Source: Tenggerimyces flavus
Lineage (GTDB): Bacteria > Actinomycetota > Actinomycetes > Propionibacteriales > Actinopolymorphaceae
Length of the DNA stretch: 64,000 nt
Reading direction: 5' to 3'
Assembly: GCF_016907715.1 (NCBI RefSeq)
Contig: NZ_JAFBCM010000001.1
Coordinates: forward strand, 372,001 to 436,000
Position numbers and translations under genes: made by a program
Shown here: one piece after another, positions 24,892 through 32,736 of the stretch
Numbering within the stretch: the stretch's first letter is position 1
How the letters are laid out: each line of letters starts with the position of its first letter
The notes under the pieces: generated by a model
Told to the model about the DNA's origin: nothing
Database searches by the model: none
What the model saw: only the letters and a program-made list of their open reading frames with translations

Positions 24892-26027
24892 GGATTCGCG
24901 AGATCCGCTGCGCCGGCCTGCGCGGCGCGACACCGGCCGGCGGCTGGGCCACCGAGCTCACGCCCGAGGACAACGTCCACACGCTCGTCGTCGTGCACAC
25001 CACCGAGGACCTGTACGGCGTCGGAAGTGTGTTCACCAGCGAGGCGCTGGTCCGAGCGTCGCTGGATGTCCTTGCCCCGTTGGCGATCGGCGAGTCCGCG
25101 CTCGAGCCGGAGCGCGTGTCCGAGAAGCTGCATCAGCACACGTTCTGGCAGGGACGCGGCGGCGCGATCACGCACACGATCAGCGGCATCGACATCGCCC
25201 TGTGGGACCTCCTCGGCCAAGCCACGCGGCAACCCGTCGGCCGGCTGCTGGGTGGCAGGCATCGCGAGCGGGTCCGCCCGTACGCGTCGCTGCTCATGAC
25301 CGATCCTCCGGCCGAGATGGTCGATCAGCTGATATCCCTACGGGAGCAGGGCTTTCGCGCGTTCAAGATTGGCTGGGGGCCGTTCGGCCGCCGCGACGCC
25401 AGGACCGACGAGTCCGTCGTACGGGCCGCCAGAGAAGCGATCGGCGACGACGCTCTGCTCGCGGTCGACGCCGGCGGCAGCGACGCGTTCTGGCGAGGCG
25501 ATCTCGCCTGGGCCAGACGGACAGCCACCATGCTCGCCGGCTACGACGTCGCCTGGTTCGAGGAAGCACTCGAACCGGACGCCGCCGAGGACTTCGCGTC
25601 ACTGCGGGCGACCTCGCCCGTGCCGATCTCCGGCGGCGAGGTGCTGACGAGAAGGCAGTCGTTCCTGCCCTTCCTGCAAGCGGGTTCGTTCGACATCGTG
25701 CAGCCGGACGTGACAAAGGTCGGCGGCCTCAGCGAGTCGCGCCGGATCGGCTGGGCCGCGCAGGACCACGGCGTGCGGCTGATCCCGCACGGCTGGAACA
25801 CCGCGGTCGGGCTCGCCGCCGACCTACACCTCGCGGCCGCGCTCCCCGAGACGGACCTGGTCGAGTACATCGGCGGTTCCGCGTACGTCGACGACCTGGT
25901 CAGCGACCCGTGGCAGCTCGACAGCGAAGGCATGCTGGCGATTCCGGCCGAACCGGGGCTCGGGCTGCGCCTCGACCCCGACGCCGTCGCCCGCTACACC
26001 GGCAACGCGGACCTCGGATTGCCCTAG
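24888..26027 (+). CDS. Enolase-superfamily (mandelate racemase/muconate lactonizing) enzyme
   Basis: The 379-residue protein has the capping domain and barrel with metal ligands in LLAVDAGGSD (Asp), VAWFEEALEP (Glu) and PISGGEVLTR (Glu). A conserved RLIPHGWNTAVGL segment supplies a His that can serve as catalytic base or acid. The second-strand Lys is in FKIGWGP. It is coupled to the creatininase-family gene by a GTGA overlap, probably forming a two-step pathway on a small acid or lactone. Its TAG shares CTAG with the convergent DUF4032 gene. Confidence 0.85.
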   Translation: MRIREIRCAGLRGATPAGGWATELTPEDNVHTLVVVHTTEDLYGVGSVFTSEALVRASLDVLAPLAIGESALEPERVSEKLHQHTFWQGRGGAITHTISGIDIALWDLLGQATRQPVGRLLGGRHRERVRPYASLLMTDPPAEMVDQLISLREQGFRAFKIGWGPFGRRDARTDESVVRAAREAIGDDALLAVDAGGSDAFWRGDLAWARRTATMLAGYDVAWFEEALEPDAAEDFASLRATSPVPISGGEVLTRRQSFLPFLQAGSFDIVQPDVTKVGGLSESRRIGWAAQDHGVRLIPHGWNTAVGLAADLHLAAALPETDLVEYIGGSAYVDDLVSDPWQLDSEGMLAIPAEPGLGLRLDPDAVARYTGNADLGLP

Positions 26028-27262
26028 GGGTCGATCTCCGCGAGCGACGGCAGGTCGTCCTCGGACGGCAGCCGCGTCTTCTCGTCCGGGCGGTTGCGCA
26101 GCACGGTCTGGATGTACGACTGGGTCGCGCGCGTCAGCGGGATCTCGGTGCCGGCGGCCTCGGAGAGGTACCAGCGGTGCTCGAGCACCTCGTGGAACAG
26201 CTCGGCCGGCTCCAGCTTGCCGCGCAGCTCATGCGGAACGGCCTGGACGACCTTCTCGAAGACGCCGGTCAACCACTCGTGCGCGACGATCTCCTCGTCC
26301 TCGCCCTGCTGATCGGTCCCGGCGCGGTAGGCGTCGAGGTCGTTGAGGAGCCGGCGAGCCTGGTTCTCCTCAACCTCCAAGCCAGTAAGGCGAAGCAGCC
26401 GTCGCGCGTGGTGTCCGGCGTCGACCACCTTGGGCTGGATGCGGATGTGCCGGCCGTCGAAGTCGGTGCTGATGTCGAGCTCGGCGACGTCGAAGCCGAG
26501 GTCGTTCAGCCGCCGGATCCGCGAGTCCAGGCGATGCAGCTCGCCGGTGTCGAACTCCTCCGCCTCGGTGAGCTCGGCCCAGAGCCGTTCGTACCGTTCG
26601 ACGACGGAGTCGGCTGGGGCGAGCAGGTCGACATCCTCCGGAACCAGCCCACCTGCTTGAAGATCGAGCAGCTCACCGAAGATGTTGGTGTGCGCGGTGT
26701 CGAGATCGTGGCTGCGCTGGCCGGGCGAGAGATCGTTGTGCAGCTCGCCGGTCTCGGCGTCGACGAGGTACGCGGCGAACGCGCCCGCATCGCGGCGGAA
26801 GAGCGTGTTGGACAGCGAGCAGTCGCCCCAGAAGAAGCCGGCGAGGTGGAGCCGGACGAGCAGGGCGGCGAGCGCGTCGATGAGCCGTTCGACGGTGTCG
26901 GCGCGGAGGCGTTGGGAGAAGACGGCGCGGTACGGCAGCGAGAAGGATAGGTGACGCGTCAACAACATCGGCTGCAGATCCTCGCCGTCCGGCGTCGTCC
27001 GGTCGAGGACGACGCCGACCGCCTCGACCGAGGGCACGTCGAGCCGGTTGAGGTCCCGCAGCAGGCGGTGCTCGCGGAGGACGTACCGCTCCTCCGCCTC
27101 CTTGAGCGCGTAGACGTGGCCGCCGAGCCGGATGAACCGGACGACGTGTCGCGAGATGCCCCGGGGCAGCGAGACCAGATGCTCGTCCGGCCAGTCCATG
27201 AGCGGCGTGCTCCACGGCAGGCGGATGATGCCGGGATCGGCGGGTACGGAAACGAAGCGCAC
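26024..27262 (-). CDS. DUF4032 protein with kinase-like N-terminal fold
   Basis: The 412-residue protein is conserved in actinobacteria. The N-terminal half looks like a lipopolysaccharide-kinase/protein-kinase fold: HVYALKEAEERY supplies the ATP-binding Lys, FFWGDCSLSNTLF the catalytic loop with Asp and Asn, and AYLVDAETGEL the metal-binding Asp. The C-terminal half, with NRPDEKTRLPSEDD near the end, is the DUF4032 part. Phosphorylation of an unknown target is plausible. The only suitable start is GTG 27262 (family N-termini read MRF), and no clear ribosome site precedes it. Confidence 0.8.
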   Translation of the reverse strand: MRFVSVPADPGIIRLPWSTPLMDWPDEHLVSLPRGISRHVVRFIRLGGHVYALKEAEERYVLREHRLLRDLNRLDVPSVEAVGVVLDRTTPDGEDLQPMLLTRHLSFSLPYRAVFSQRLRADTVERLIDALAALLVRLHLAGFFWGDCSLSNTLFRRDAGAFAAYLVDAETGELHNDLSPGQRSHDLDTAHTNIFGELLDLQAGGLVPEDVDLLAPADSVVERYERLWAELTEAEEFDTGELHRLDSRIRRLNDLGFDVAELDISTDFDGRHIRIQPKVVDAGHHARRLLRLTGLEVEENQARRLLNDLDAYRAGTDQQGEDEEIVAHEWLTGVFEKVVQAVPHELRGKLEPAELFHEVLEHRWYLSEAAGTEIPLTRATQSYIQTVLRNRPDEKTRLPSEDDLPSLAEIDP

Positions 27263-27365
27263 GATTCATCATGGCAAACACCTGTCAACCCTGACGAACG
27301 TCCAGGTGCCAACTTGGTCGTTCGGCTCGGGTTCGGGGCGGCTGGCGTTCCTAGCGTCCCACCCC

Positions 27366-28196
27366 ATGACGAAACGACTGCTTGGCGCCATCGCCGTCCT
27401 GGCCGGTGGCGGGACGGCCATCGCGCTGCTGGCCCAGGGACCGGCCAGGGAGGGCCTGAGCGTGGACCTGTATCGGGCGCTCCTCCTCGGAACGGCCTGG
27501 GACCACGCCGCGGACGCCCTGCTGGTCTTCCTCGGCCTGCTGCTGACCTGGACCGGGTGGTCCGTCCGGCGGAACGTGCCCGCGATCGTTCGCGTCGCGT
27601 GGGTCGGCGCGGGAACCGCGGTCGCGTACGGCCTCAGCGAGGGGCTCAAGCTCGTCGTCGACGAGGAACGGCCGTGTCGCGCCGTCCTCGAGCTCGCCGG
27701 CTGCCCACCCGTGGGCGACTGGTCGTTTCCGAGCAACCACGCCACGCTGGCAGCGGGGATCGCCGTCGGGTTGGCCATGCTCCGGCCTCGGCTCGCCGCC
27801 GTCGCGCTACCGCTGGGCCTGCTGGTGGCGCTCGCCCGCGTCGTCGCCGGCGTCCACTATCCGCACGACGTGGTCGCGGGCGCGGCCCTCGGCGCCGCCG
27901 TGGTCGCCGCGGGCTTGCTGCTCCTCGGGAAGCAGCCCGGCCTCGTACGCGACGACGGCCGCGGCGGCCCGGTTGCCGACGCCGAGCCGGGTCAGGACGG
28001 CGCTGACGTGCGCTTTCACCGTTCCCTCGACCACCCCGAGGCGGCGGGCGATTTGCCCGTTGGTCGAGCCGGCGGCGAGGAACGCGAGCACCCCGCGCTC
28101 CCGCGGCGTGAGCGCGGCGACGCGCCGGCGGGCGGTCGCGCCGCCCGCTCCCCCGGCGGTGAGGTGGTGGACGACGCGGGCGGCGACCGTCGGTGA
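27366..28196 (+). CDS. PAP2-superfamily phosphatase, with run-on C-terminus
   Basis: This membrane phosphatase shows the three acid-phosphatase motifs: KLVVDEERP (K-x6-RP), FPSNHATLAAG (PSxH) and RVVAGVHYPHD (R-x5-H-x3-D), within about five to six helices. It probably dephosphorylates a lipid or undecaprenyl-type pyrophosphate. The normal protein would end about residue 189 (LLLLGK). Here the frame runs on for another 87 mostly charged residues, antisense to the response-regulator gene, until TGA at 28194. The run-on tail is unlikely to be functional sequence. Confidence 0.8.
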   Translation: MTKRLLGAIAVLAGGGTAIALLAQGPAREGLSVDLYRALLLGTAWDHAADALLVFLGLLLTWTGWSVRRNVPAIVRVAWVGAGTAVAYGLSEGLKLVVDEERPCRAVLELAGCPPVGDWSFPSNHATLAAGIAVGLAMLRPRLAAVALPLGLLVALARVVAGVHYPHDVVAGAALGAAVVAAGLLLLGKQPGLVRDDGRGGPVADAEPGQDGADVRFHRSLDHPEAAGDLPVGRAGGEEREHPALPRRERGDAPAGGRAARSPGGEVVDDAGGDRR

Positions 28197-28571
28197 GAGG
28201 TACGCGGCGCCGCCAGCCACCGCGCGGACACCGGCGATGAGCTCCTCCGGCTCGCCCGACTTGACCAGGAAGCCCGCGGCGCCGTCGCCCAACGCGCGCA
28301 GGATGTTGTCGTCCTCGCCGAACGTCGTCAGCATCACCACGCCCGTCGCCGGGACGGTCCGGCGGATCTCGGCGGCGGCGCGGAGGCCGTCGACGCGGGG
28401 CATGCGGATGTCGAGGACGGCGACGTCGGGGCGGTGCCGGTGGGCGAGGTCGACCGCCTGCCGGCCGTCGGCGGCCTCGGCGACCACCTCGAGGTCGGGC
28501 GCCGTCGCGAGAACGGAGTGCACGCCGCGGCGGACCATCGGCTCGTCGTCGGCGACAAGGACGCGGATCAC
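27807..28571 (-). CDS. NarL/LuxR-type response regulator, with run-on C-terminus
   Basis: The receiver domain reads VLVADDEPMVRRGV, VAVLDIRMPRVDGL (phospho-acceptor Asp) and VVMLTTFGE, ending with the Lys of FLVKSGEPEE. The C-terminal HTH is LTPRERGVLAFLAAGSTNGQ...VKAHVSAVLTRLG. The usual length is about 214 residues; here 40 further residues are read antisense to the PAP2 gene before TGA at 27807. GTG 28571 overlaps the kinase stop (GTGA), so kinase and regulator form one operon. Confidence 0.88.
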   Translation of the reverse strand: MIRVLVADDEPMVRRGVHSVLATAPDLEVVAEAADGRQAVDLAHRHRPDVAVLDIRMPRVDGLRAAAEIRRTVPATGVVMLTTFGEDDNILRALGDGAAGFLVKSGEPEELIAGVRAVAGGAAYLSPTVAARVVHHLTAGGAGGATARRRVAALTPRERGVLAFLAAGSTNGQIARRLGVVEGTVKAHVSAVLTRLGVGNRAAAAVVAYEAGLLPEEQQARGDHGGAEGRARDHVVRIVDAGDDAGERHQQAQR

Positions 28572-29455
28572 GCGGCGCTCACCTGCTTGGAGACGAGTCG
28601 GCCTGCCGCGAAGCAGAGCTGGTAGGTGTCGCCGTAGCGGTCAGCGAACGGGTTGGCCGTGATCGCGTGACGCACGCAGCCGTCTGGGTGAGCGCTGGCC
28701 TGGCCGACTGTGAGGGCCTCGTACGCGGCGGCATCGAGCACGGTCGCGCTGAGCTGGTGGGCTTCCCAGGCTCGGGTGCCGACACCGATCAGCGCGGTGA
28801 CGGCGAGGGGTACGGCGACGGCGGCGCACGCGAGCCGCCCGAGTCGCGGCCCGTTCGGCTCCGGCGGCGGGGTGGCGGGAACGCGCGCGGTGAGGTGGAA
28901 GCCGCCGCCGCCGGCTCCGTACGCGAGCTCGCCGCCCGCGGCTTCGACGCGTTCGGTCAACCCTGGAAGGCCGTTCGTCACCCTGACTTCGCTCCGGCGG
29001 ACTCGTACGATGACCGGCGCGCCCGGCGCGTGCTTGACCGCGTTCGTCAGCGCCTCCTGCACGACCCGGCGCGCGACCGGGCCGTCCGCCCCGGGCTCGG
29101 CGTCGAGGCTGACGTCGAGCCCGGCCCTTCGCGCGCCGTCGACGAGGGCAGCCGTGTCGTCCGTACGCAGAACGCCGACCACCTCGCCGAGCCGTTCGAC
29201 CGCGGCGGCGGCTCGGGCGCGGACCTCGTGCGCGGCCGACCGGTGCTCGTCGGGCACGGTGAGCTTCAACGTGCCAGCGGACAACGCGATCAGGTTGAGG
29301 TCGTGGCCGAGCTGGTCGTGCAGGTCCTGCGCGATGCGGGCCCGTTCCCGCCCCACGATCTCCCGCTGTCGTTGCCGAAACCGGCGGGCGAACCACCAGA
29401 ACGCCGCCAGGCCCACCGCCAGTGCGATCGCATCCCCGTAGAACACTGTCCGCAC
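28568..29455 (-). CDS. Two-component sensor histidine kinase (HisKA_3 type) with C-terminal extracytoplasmic part
   Basis: The 295-residue kinase starts with a single hydrophobic segment (ALAVGLAAFWWFARR), then the HisKA_3 phosphorylation helix RIAQDLHDQLGHDLNLIALS and an ATPase domain with VVQEALTNAVKHAPG. After the ATPase a second hydrophobic segment (CAAVAVPLAVTALIGVG) is followed by about 75 residues with two cysteines (DGCVRHAI, YQLCFAAG). This suggests a sensor part outside the cell at the C-terminus, an unusual order for this family. The start is GTG 29455 or GTG 29446. The cognate regulator follows by GTGA overlap. Confidence 0.85.
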   Translation of the reverse strand: MRTVFYGDAIALAVGLAAFWWFARRFRQRQREIVGRERARIAQDLHDQLGHDLNLIALSAGTLKLTVPDEHRSAAHEVRARAAAAVERLGEVVGVLRTDDTAALVDGARRAGLDVSLDAEPGADGPVARRVVQEALTNAVKHAPGAPVIVRVRRSEVRVTNGLPGLTERVEAAGGELAYGAGGGGFHLTARVPATPPPEPNGPRLGRLACAAVAVPLAVTALIGVGTRAWEAHQLSATVLDAAAYEALTVGQASAHPDGCVRHAITANPFADRYGDTYQLCFAAGRLVSKQVSAA

Positions 29456-29517
29456 GATACGAGGATGCGCCCGCGACCCGAATCCGCCGCAGGTCGCATC
29501 CCGTATCAACCTTCGGA

Positions 29518-30144
29518 CTAGGCCACCTCGGCGAAGCAGAGCAGGTTGCCGTCGGGATCGGCGACGATGAAGTCGCTCGTGCCCCAAGGCTGCGGTCGCA
29601 GCGGTTGAACCAGCTCGACGCCGGCCGCCTGGTACTCGAGGAACAGCTCCTTCACCCCGGTCACCGGGATGTTGGCCGCGAGCAGGCTGTCGTGCACGAG
29701 CGTCTCGCGGTCGAAGACCGGTCGATCGGTGAAGCGGAGGTTGAGCGCGGCGCCGCCGCGGCGGACGAGGGCGTAGAACGGCGGGTCGCCGTACTTGTAC
29801 GCGACCTCGAAGCCGAGGCGTTCGGCGAAGAACGCGCAGGACGCGGTGACGTTCCGCACGAACAGCTGCGGGTAGGCGGCGACGAGTGCTGGCGTCGCCT
29901 GGGAGGTGGTGGACTCGGACATGGCGTTCCCTTCGGCCACGAGCGCCGCCCAGCTGTCGAACCCGTGCTCGCGGGCGAGCAGCTCCTGCGCCTGGGCGAG
30001 CGTGAACGGGGCGGCGAGGATCTCCCCGTCGCTCACCGACGCGTACCGCGGCAGCGCGATCCGGAGGCGCTGCGCCACCGGGTGATAGCCCTGCCGGTGC
30101 CAGCGCAGCAGCTGCTTGGCCTGCTTCTTGAGGTTCTCGATCAT
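29518..30144 (-). CDS. VOC-family protein with N-terminal ankyrin-protein-like leader domain
   Basis: The 208-residue protein has an N-terminal region (residues about 1-73: LKKQAKQLLRWHRQGYHPVA, LAREHGFDSWAALVAE) of the kind found before ankyrin repeats. It is joined to a C-terminal VOC domain (LFVRNVTASCAFFAERLGFE, FIVADPDGNLLCFAE). ATG 30144 is chosen. The fold suggests binding or conversion of a small molecule; function is unknown. Confidence 0.8.
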   Translation of the reverse strand: MIENLKKQAKQLLRWHRQGYHPVAQRLRIALPRYASVSDGEILAAPFTLAQAQELLAREHGFDSWAALVAEGNAMSESTTSQATPALVAAYPQLFVRNVTASCAFFAERLGFEVAYKYGDPPFYALVRRGGAALNLRFTDRPVFDRETLVHDSLLAANIPVTGVKELFLEYQAAGVELVQPLRPQPWGTSDFIVADPDGNLLCFAEVA

Positions 30145-30249
30145 GGGGCGCGCTCTCGTTCGGACATCGGACGGTGGGTGGGCATGGCCCCTCCGGCCCG
30201 AACTGGCCGTTGCGCCCCATCGGCGACACTCCGCAGTGTGCCAAGACGA

Positions 30250-30280
30250 AGGGCCCGGAGGCAAGCTGCCTCCGGGCCCT
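30250..30280 (-). terminator. Intrinsic-terminator-like hairpin after the sugar ATPase gene
   Basis: A perfect 14-bp stem (arms AGGGCCCGGAGGCA and TGCCTCCGGGCCCT) with a 3-base loop lies 28 bp past the stop of the leftward ATPase gene. The sequence after it on that strand (TCGTCTTGG) is only weakly U-rich, as is usual for high-GC actinobacteria. Confidence 0.7.
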
Positions 30281-30307
30281 GTCGTTCGTGCCAGTGCTTA
30301 CACCGGC

Positions 30308-31405
30308 TTACACCGTGAGGCGCTCACCAGTCGACGTGGAGAACAGGTGGATCCGCTCGGCGTCGGCGGCCAACTTGACCGAGACGCCCTTCTCCGGAGG
30401 ACGACGCGCGTCGATCCGGGCGATGATCTCCTTCTGGTCCTCGGCGGTGCCGGAGCCGTCCAGCAGGCCGTAGAGGTACGCGTCCGCGCCGAGCTCCTCG
30501 ACCACCGCGACCTCGACCTTCAGACCGTTGTCGCCGGAGCCGACGATCCGGAACGCCTCGGGACGGATCCCGACGGTCACGGTCGAGTCGCCGCCGATCT
30601 TGCCGCGGACCGAGGACTCGATCGGGATCGTGTAGCCGCCCACGTCGGCACCGGTGTCGGTGACCTTGCCCTCGAGCAGGTTCATCGCGGGGGAGCCGAT
30701 GAAGCCGGCGACGAAGACGTTGTTGGGCTTGTCGTACAGGTTGAGCGGGGTGTCGGTCTGCTGCAGCAGGCCGTCCTTGAGCACCGCGACGCGGTCGCCC
30801 ATCGTCATGGCCTCGGTCTGGTCGTGCGTGACGTAGACCGTGGTGATGCCGAGACGGCGCTGGAGCGCGGCGATCTGCGTACGGGTGGAGACACGCAGCT
30901 TCGCGTCCAGGTTGGACAGCGGCTCGTCCATGAGGAAGACCTTCGGCTCCCGGACGATCGCGCGGCCCATCGCGACCCGCTGGCGCTGACCACCGGAGAG
31001 CGCCTTCGGCTTGCGGTCGAGGAACTCTTCCAGGCCGAGCAGCTGGGCGGCCTCACGTACCTTCTTGAGGCGCTGGTCCTTGGCGACACCCTGCATCTTG
31101 AGCGCGAAGCCCATGTTCTCCGCGACGCTCATGTGCGGGTAGAGCGCGTAGTTCTGGAACACCATCGCGATGTCCCGGTCCTTCGGCGGCAGGTGCGTGA
31201 CGTCGCGCTCGCCGATCCGTACCGCGCCGTCGTTGATCTCCTCCAGGCCCGCGAGCATGCGCAGGGACGTGGACTTGCCACATCCGGAGGGGCCTACCAG
31301 GACCATGAACTCGCCGTCGTTGATCTCGAGATCGAGCTTGTCGACGGCCGGCTTGTCGGAACCTGGATAGGTCCTCGACGCCTTGTCGAACGTGACTGTT
31401 GCCAT
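30308..31405 (-). CDS. msiK: Sugar ABC transporter ATPase, UgpC/MsiK type
   Basis: The 365-residue ATPase has Walker A GPSGCGKST, Q-loop VFQNYALYP, signature LSGGQRQRVAMGRAI, Walker B VFLMDEPLSNLDAKLR, H-loop VYVTHDQTEAM and a C-terminal TOBE/MalK-type regulatory domain. Actinobacterial MsiK proteins energise many CUT1 sugar importers that lack their own ATPase. It stands alone here and is the only ABC ATPase in the window, so it is the likely partner of the permeases at 12-13.8 kb. A strong hairpin follows it. Confidence 0.9.
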   Translation of the reverse strand: MATVTFDKASRTYPGSDKPAVDKLDLEINDGEFMVLVGPSGCGKSTSLRMLAGLEEINDGAVRIGERDVTHLPPKDRDIAMVFQNYALYPHMSVAENMGFALKMQGVAKDQRLKKVREAAQLLGLEEFLDRKPKALSGGQRQRVAMGRAIVREPKVFLMDEPLSNLDAKLRVSTRTQIAALQRRLGITTVYVTHDQTEAMTMGDRVAVLKDGLLQQTDTPLNLYDKPNNVFVAGFIGSPAMNLLEGKVTDTGADVGGYTIPIESSVRGKIGGDSTVTVGIRPEAFRIVGSGDNGLKVEVAVVEELGADAYLYGLLDGSGTAEDQKEIIARIDARRPPEKGVSVKLAADAERIHLFSTSTGERLTV

Positions 31406-31486
31406 GCTGTAGCCATCCCTTCACCGGCAGGAACGTGCCGGACGGTCCGAGCAAAGGGCTCTGTTTCCGCGTGACCCGTGTGGGTC

Positions 31487-31506
31487 CACAGTGTTAACGC
31501 ATTGTG
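31487..31506. promoter_or_regulatory. Dyad in the msiK-LacI divergent gap
   Basis: CACAGTG and CATTGTG, separated by TTAACG, form an inverted repeat with one mismatch, 82 bp upstream of the ATPase start. It could be an operator for the adjacent LacI-family protein, but the half-sites lack the central CG usual for that family. Confidence 0.3.
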
Positions 31507-31628
31507 TCGTGAGATCGCTCCCATGTCACGGCTGGGGCCGAACCCGGTCGCTACGTTTTGACTCAGTCGTGACGTGTTTCTGACGTGCTTTGCCCGAACC
31601 TTGCTGACTTTGCGGCAGGATTGCGGTT

Positions 31629-32627
31629 GTGAAGCGGGCGCGTCTTGCCGACATCGCGGCTCAGGCCGGAGTCTCGGAGGCCACGGTCTCGCGGGTGCTG
31701 AACGGACGTTCCGGCGTCAGTGCGGCGACCGGCCAGGCGGTGCTGACGGCTTTGGACGTGCTCGGGTACGAGCGTCCGCTGAGGTTGCGCCAGCGCTCGG
31801 CGGGGCTCGTGGGGCTGGTCGTACCGGAGCTCGACAACCCGATCTTTCCGGCGTTCGCGCAGGTCATCGAGACCGCGTGCGCGCAGCACGGCTACACGCC
31901 GGTGCTGTGCACTCAGACGCCGGGCGGGGTGTCGGAGGACGAGTACGTCGAGATGCTGCTCGACCGGGGCGTGTCGGGGATCGTGTTCGTGTCAGGGCTG
32001 CACTCCGACGTTCACACCGATGTCGCGCGCTACCAGAAGCTGACGGGGCGGCGGCTGCCGATCGTTTTCGTGAACGGGTACGTGGAGGCCGTGTCGGCGC
32101 CGTTCGTGTCGAACGACGACACGGTGGCGATCGAGCTGGCGGTCGGACATCTGTCGTCGTTGGGGCATCGGCGGATCGGCTTCGCCTGTGGGCCGGATCG
32201 GTACACGCCGGTGCGGCGGAAGCTCGCGGCGTTCCGGTCCGCTGTGGGTGCTGGGGCCGACGACTTCGTGGAGATGTCGCTGTTCTCCGTGGAGGGTGGG
32301 CAGGCGGCGGCCGTTCGACTGCTGTCCAAGGGCGTGACGGGAATCGTGTGCGGGTCGGACCTGATGGCTCTCGGGGCTGTGTTGGCTGTGCGGCAGCGCG
32401 GGTTGTCGGTGCCTGGCGACGTGTCGGTGGTGGGGTACGACGACTCGCCTTTGATCGCGTTCACCGATCCCCCGTTGACGACGGTGCGGCAGCCGGTGCA
32501 CGCGATGGGGATGGCGGCTGTGCGGGCGTTGATCGACGAGATCAACGGGCAGGGCGCGCCGCACGCCGAGTACGTCTTCCGGCCGGAGCTGATCGTGCGT
32601 GGCTCTACCGGGTCTGCTTCGCGCTGA
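31629..32627 (+). CDS. LacI-family transcriptional regulator
   Basis: The 332-residue repressor has the N-terminal HTH RLADIAAQAGVSEATVSRVL and hinge region, then a periplasmic-binding-protein-like effector domain (GLVVPELDNPIFPAFAQVIE, GVTGIVCGSDLMALGAV, VVGYDDSPLIAFTDPPLTTV). GTG 31629 is the only sensible start. It is divergent from the MsiK-type ATPase and may control it in response to sugar. Confidence 0.9.
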   Translation: MKRARLADIAAQAGVSEATVSRVLNGRSGVSAATGQAVLTALDVLGYERPLRLRQRSAGLVGLVVPELDNPIFPAFAQVIETACAQHGYTPVLCTQTPGGVSEDEYVEMLLDRGVSGIVFVSGLHSDVHTDVARYQKLTGRRLPIVFVNGYVEAVSAPFVSNDDTVAIELAVGHLSSLGHRRIGFACGPDRYTPVRRKLAAFRSAVGAGADDFVEMSLFSVEGGQAAAVRLLSKGVTGIVCGSDLMALGAVLAVRQRGLSVPGDVSVVGYDDSPLIAFTDPPLTTVRQPVHAMGMAAVRALIDEINGQGAPHAEYVFRPELIVRGSTGSASR

Positions 32628-32634
32628 CCTTTCT

Positions 32635-32654
32635 CCCCGGTTCTGCCTCCGGGG
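32635..32654 (+). terminator. Weak hairpin after the LacI gene
   Basis: A 6-bp GC stem (CCCCGG/CCGGGG) with an 8-base loop lies 7 bp after the LacI stop. No U-tract follows. It may end or attenuate the transcript before the next gene. Confidence 0.35.
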
Positions 32655-32736
32655 TGGGTGTTGAGCGCCTACCGTTGCTTTGAGGCACTGCTTCGTCACT
32701 GTGAGGCATGGCCGCGGTTCCTGGGGAGGGGCAGGT

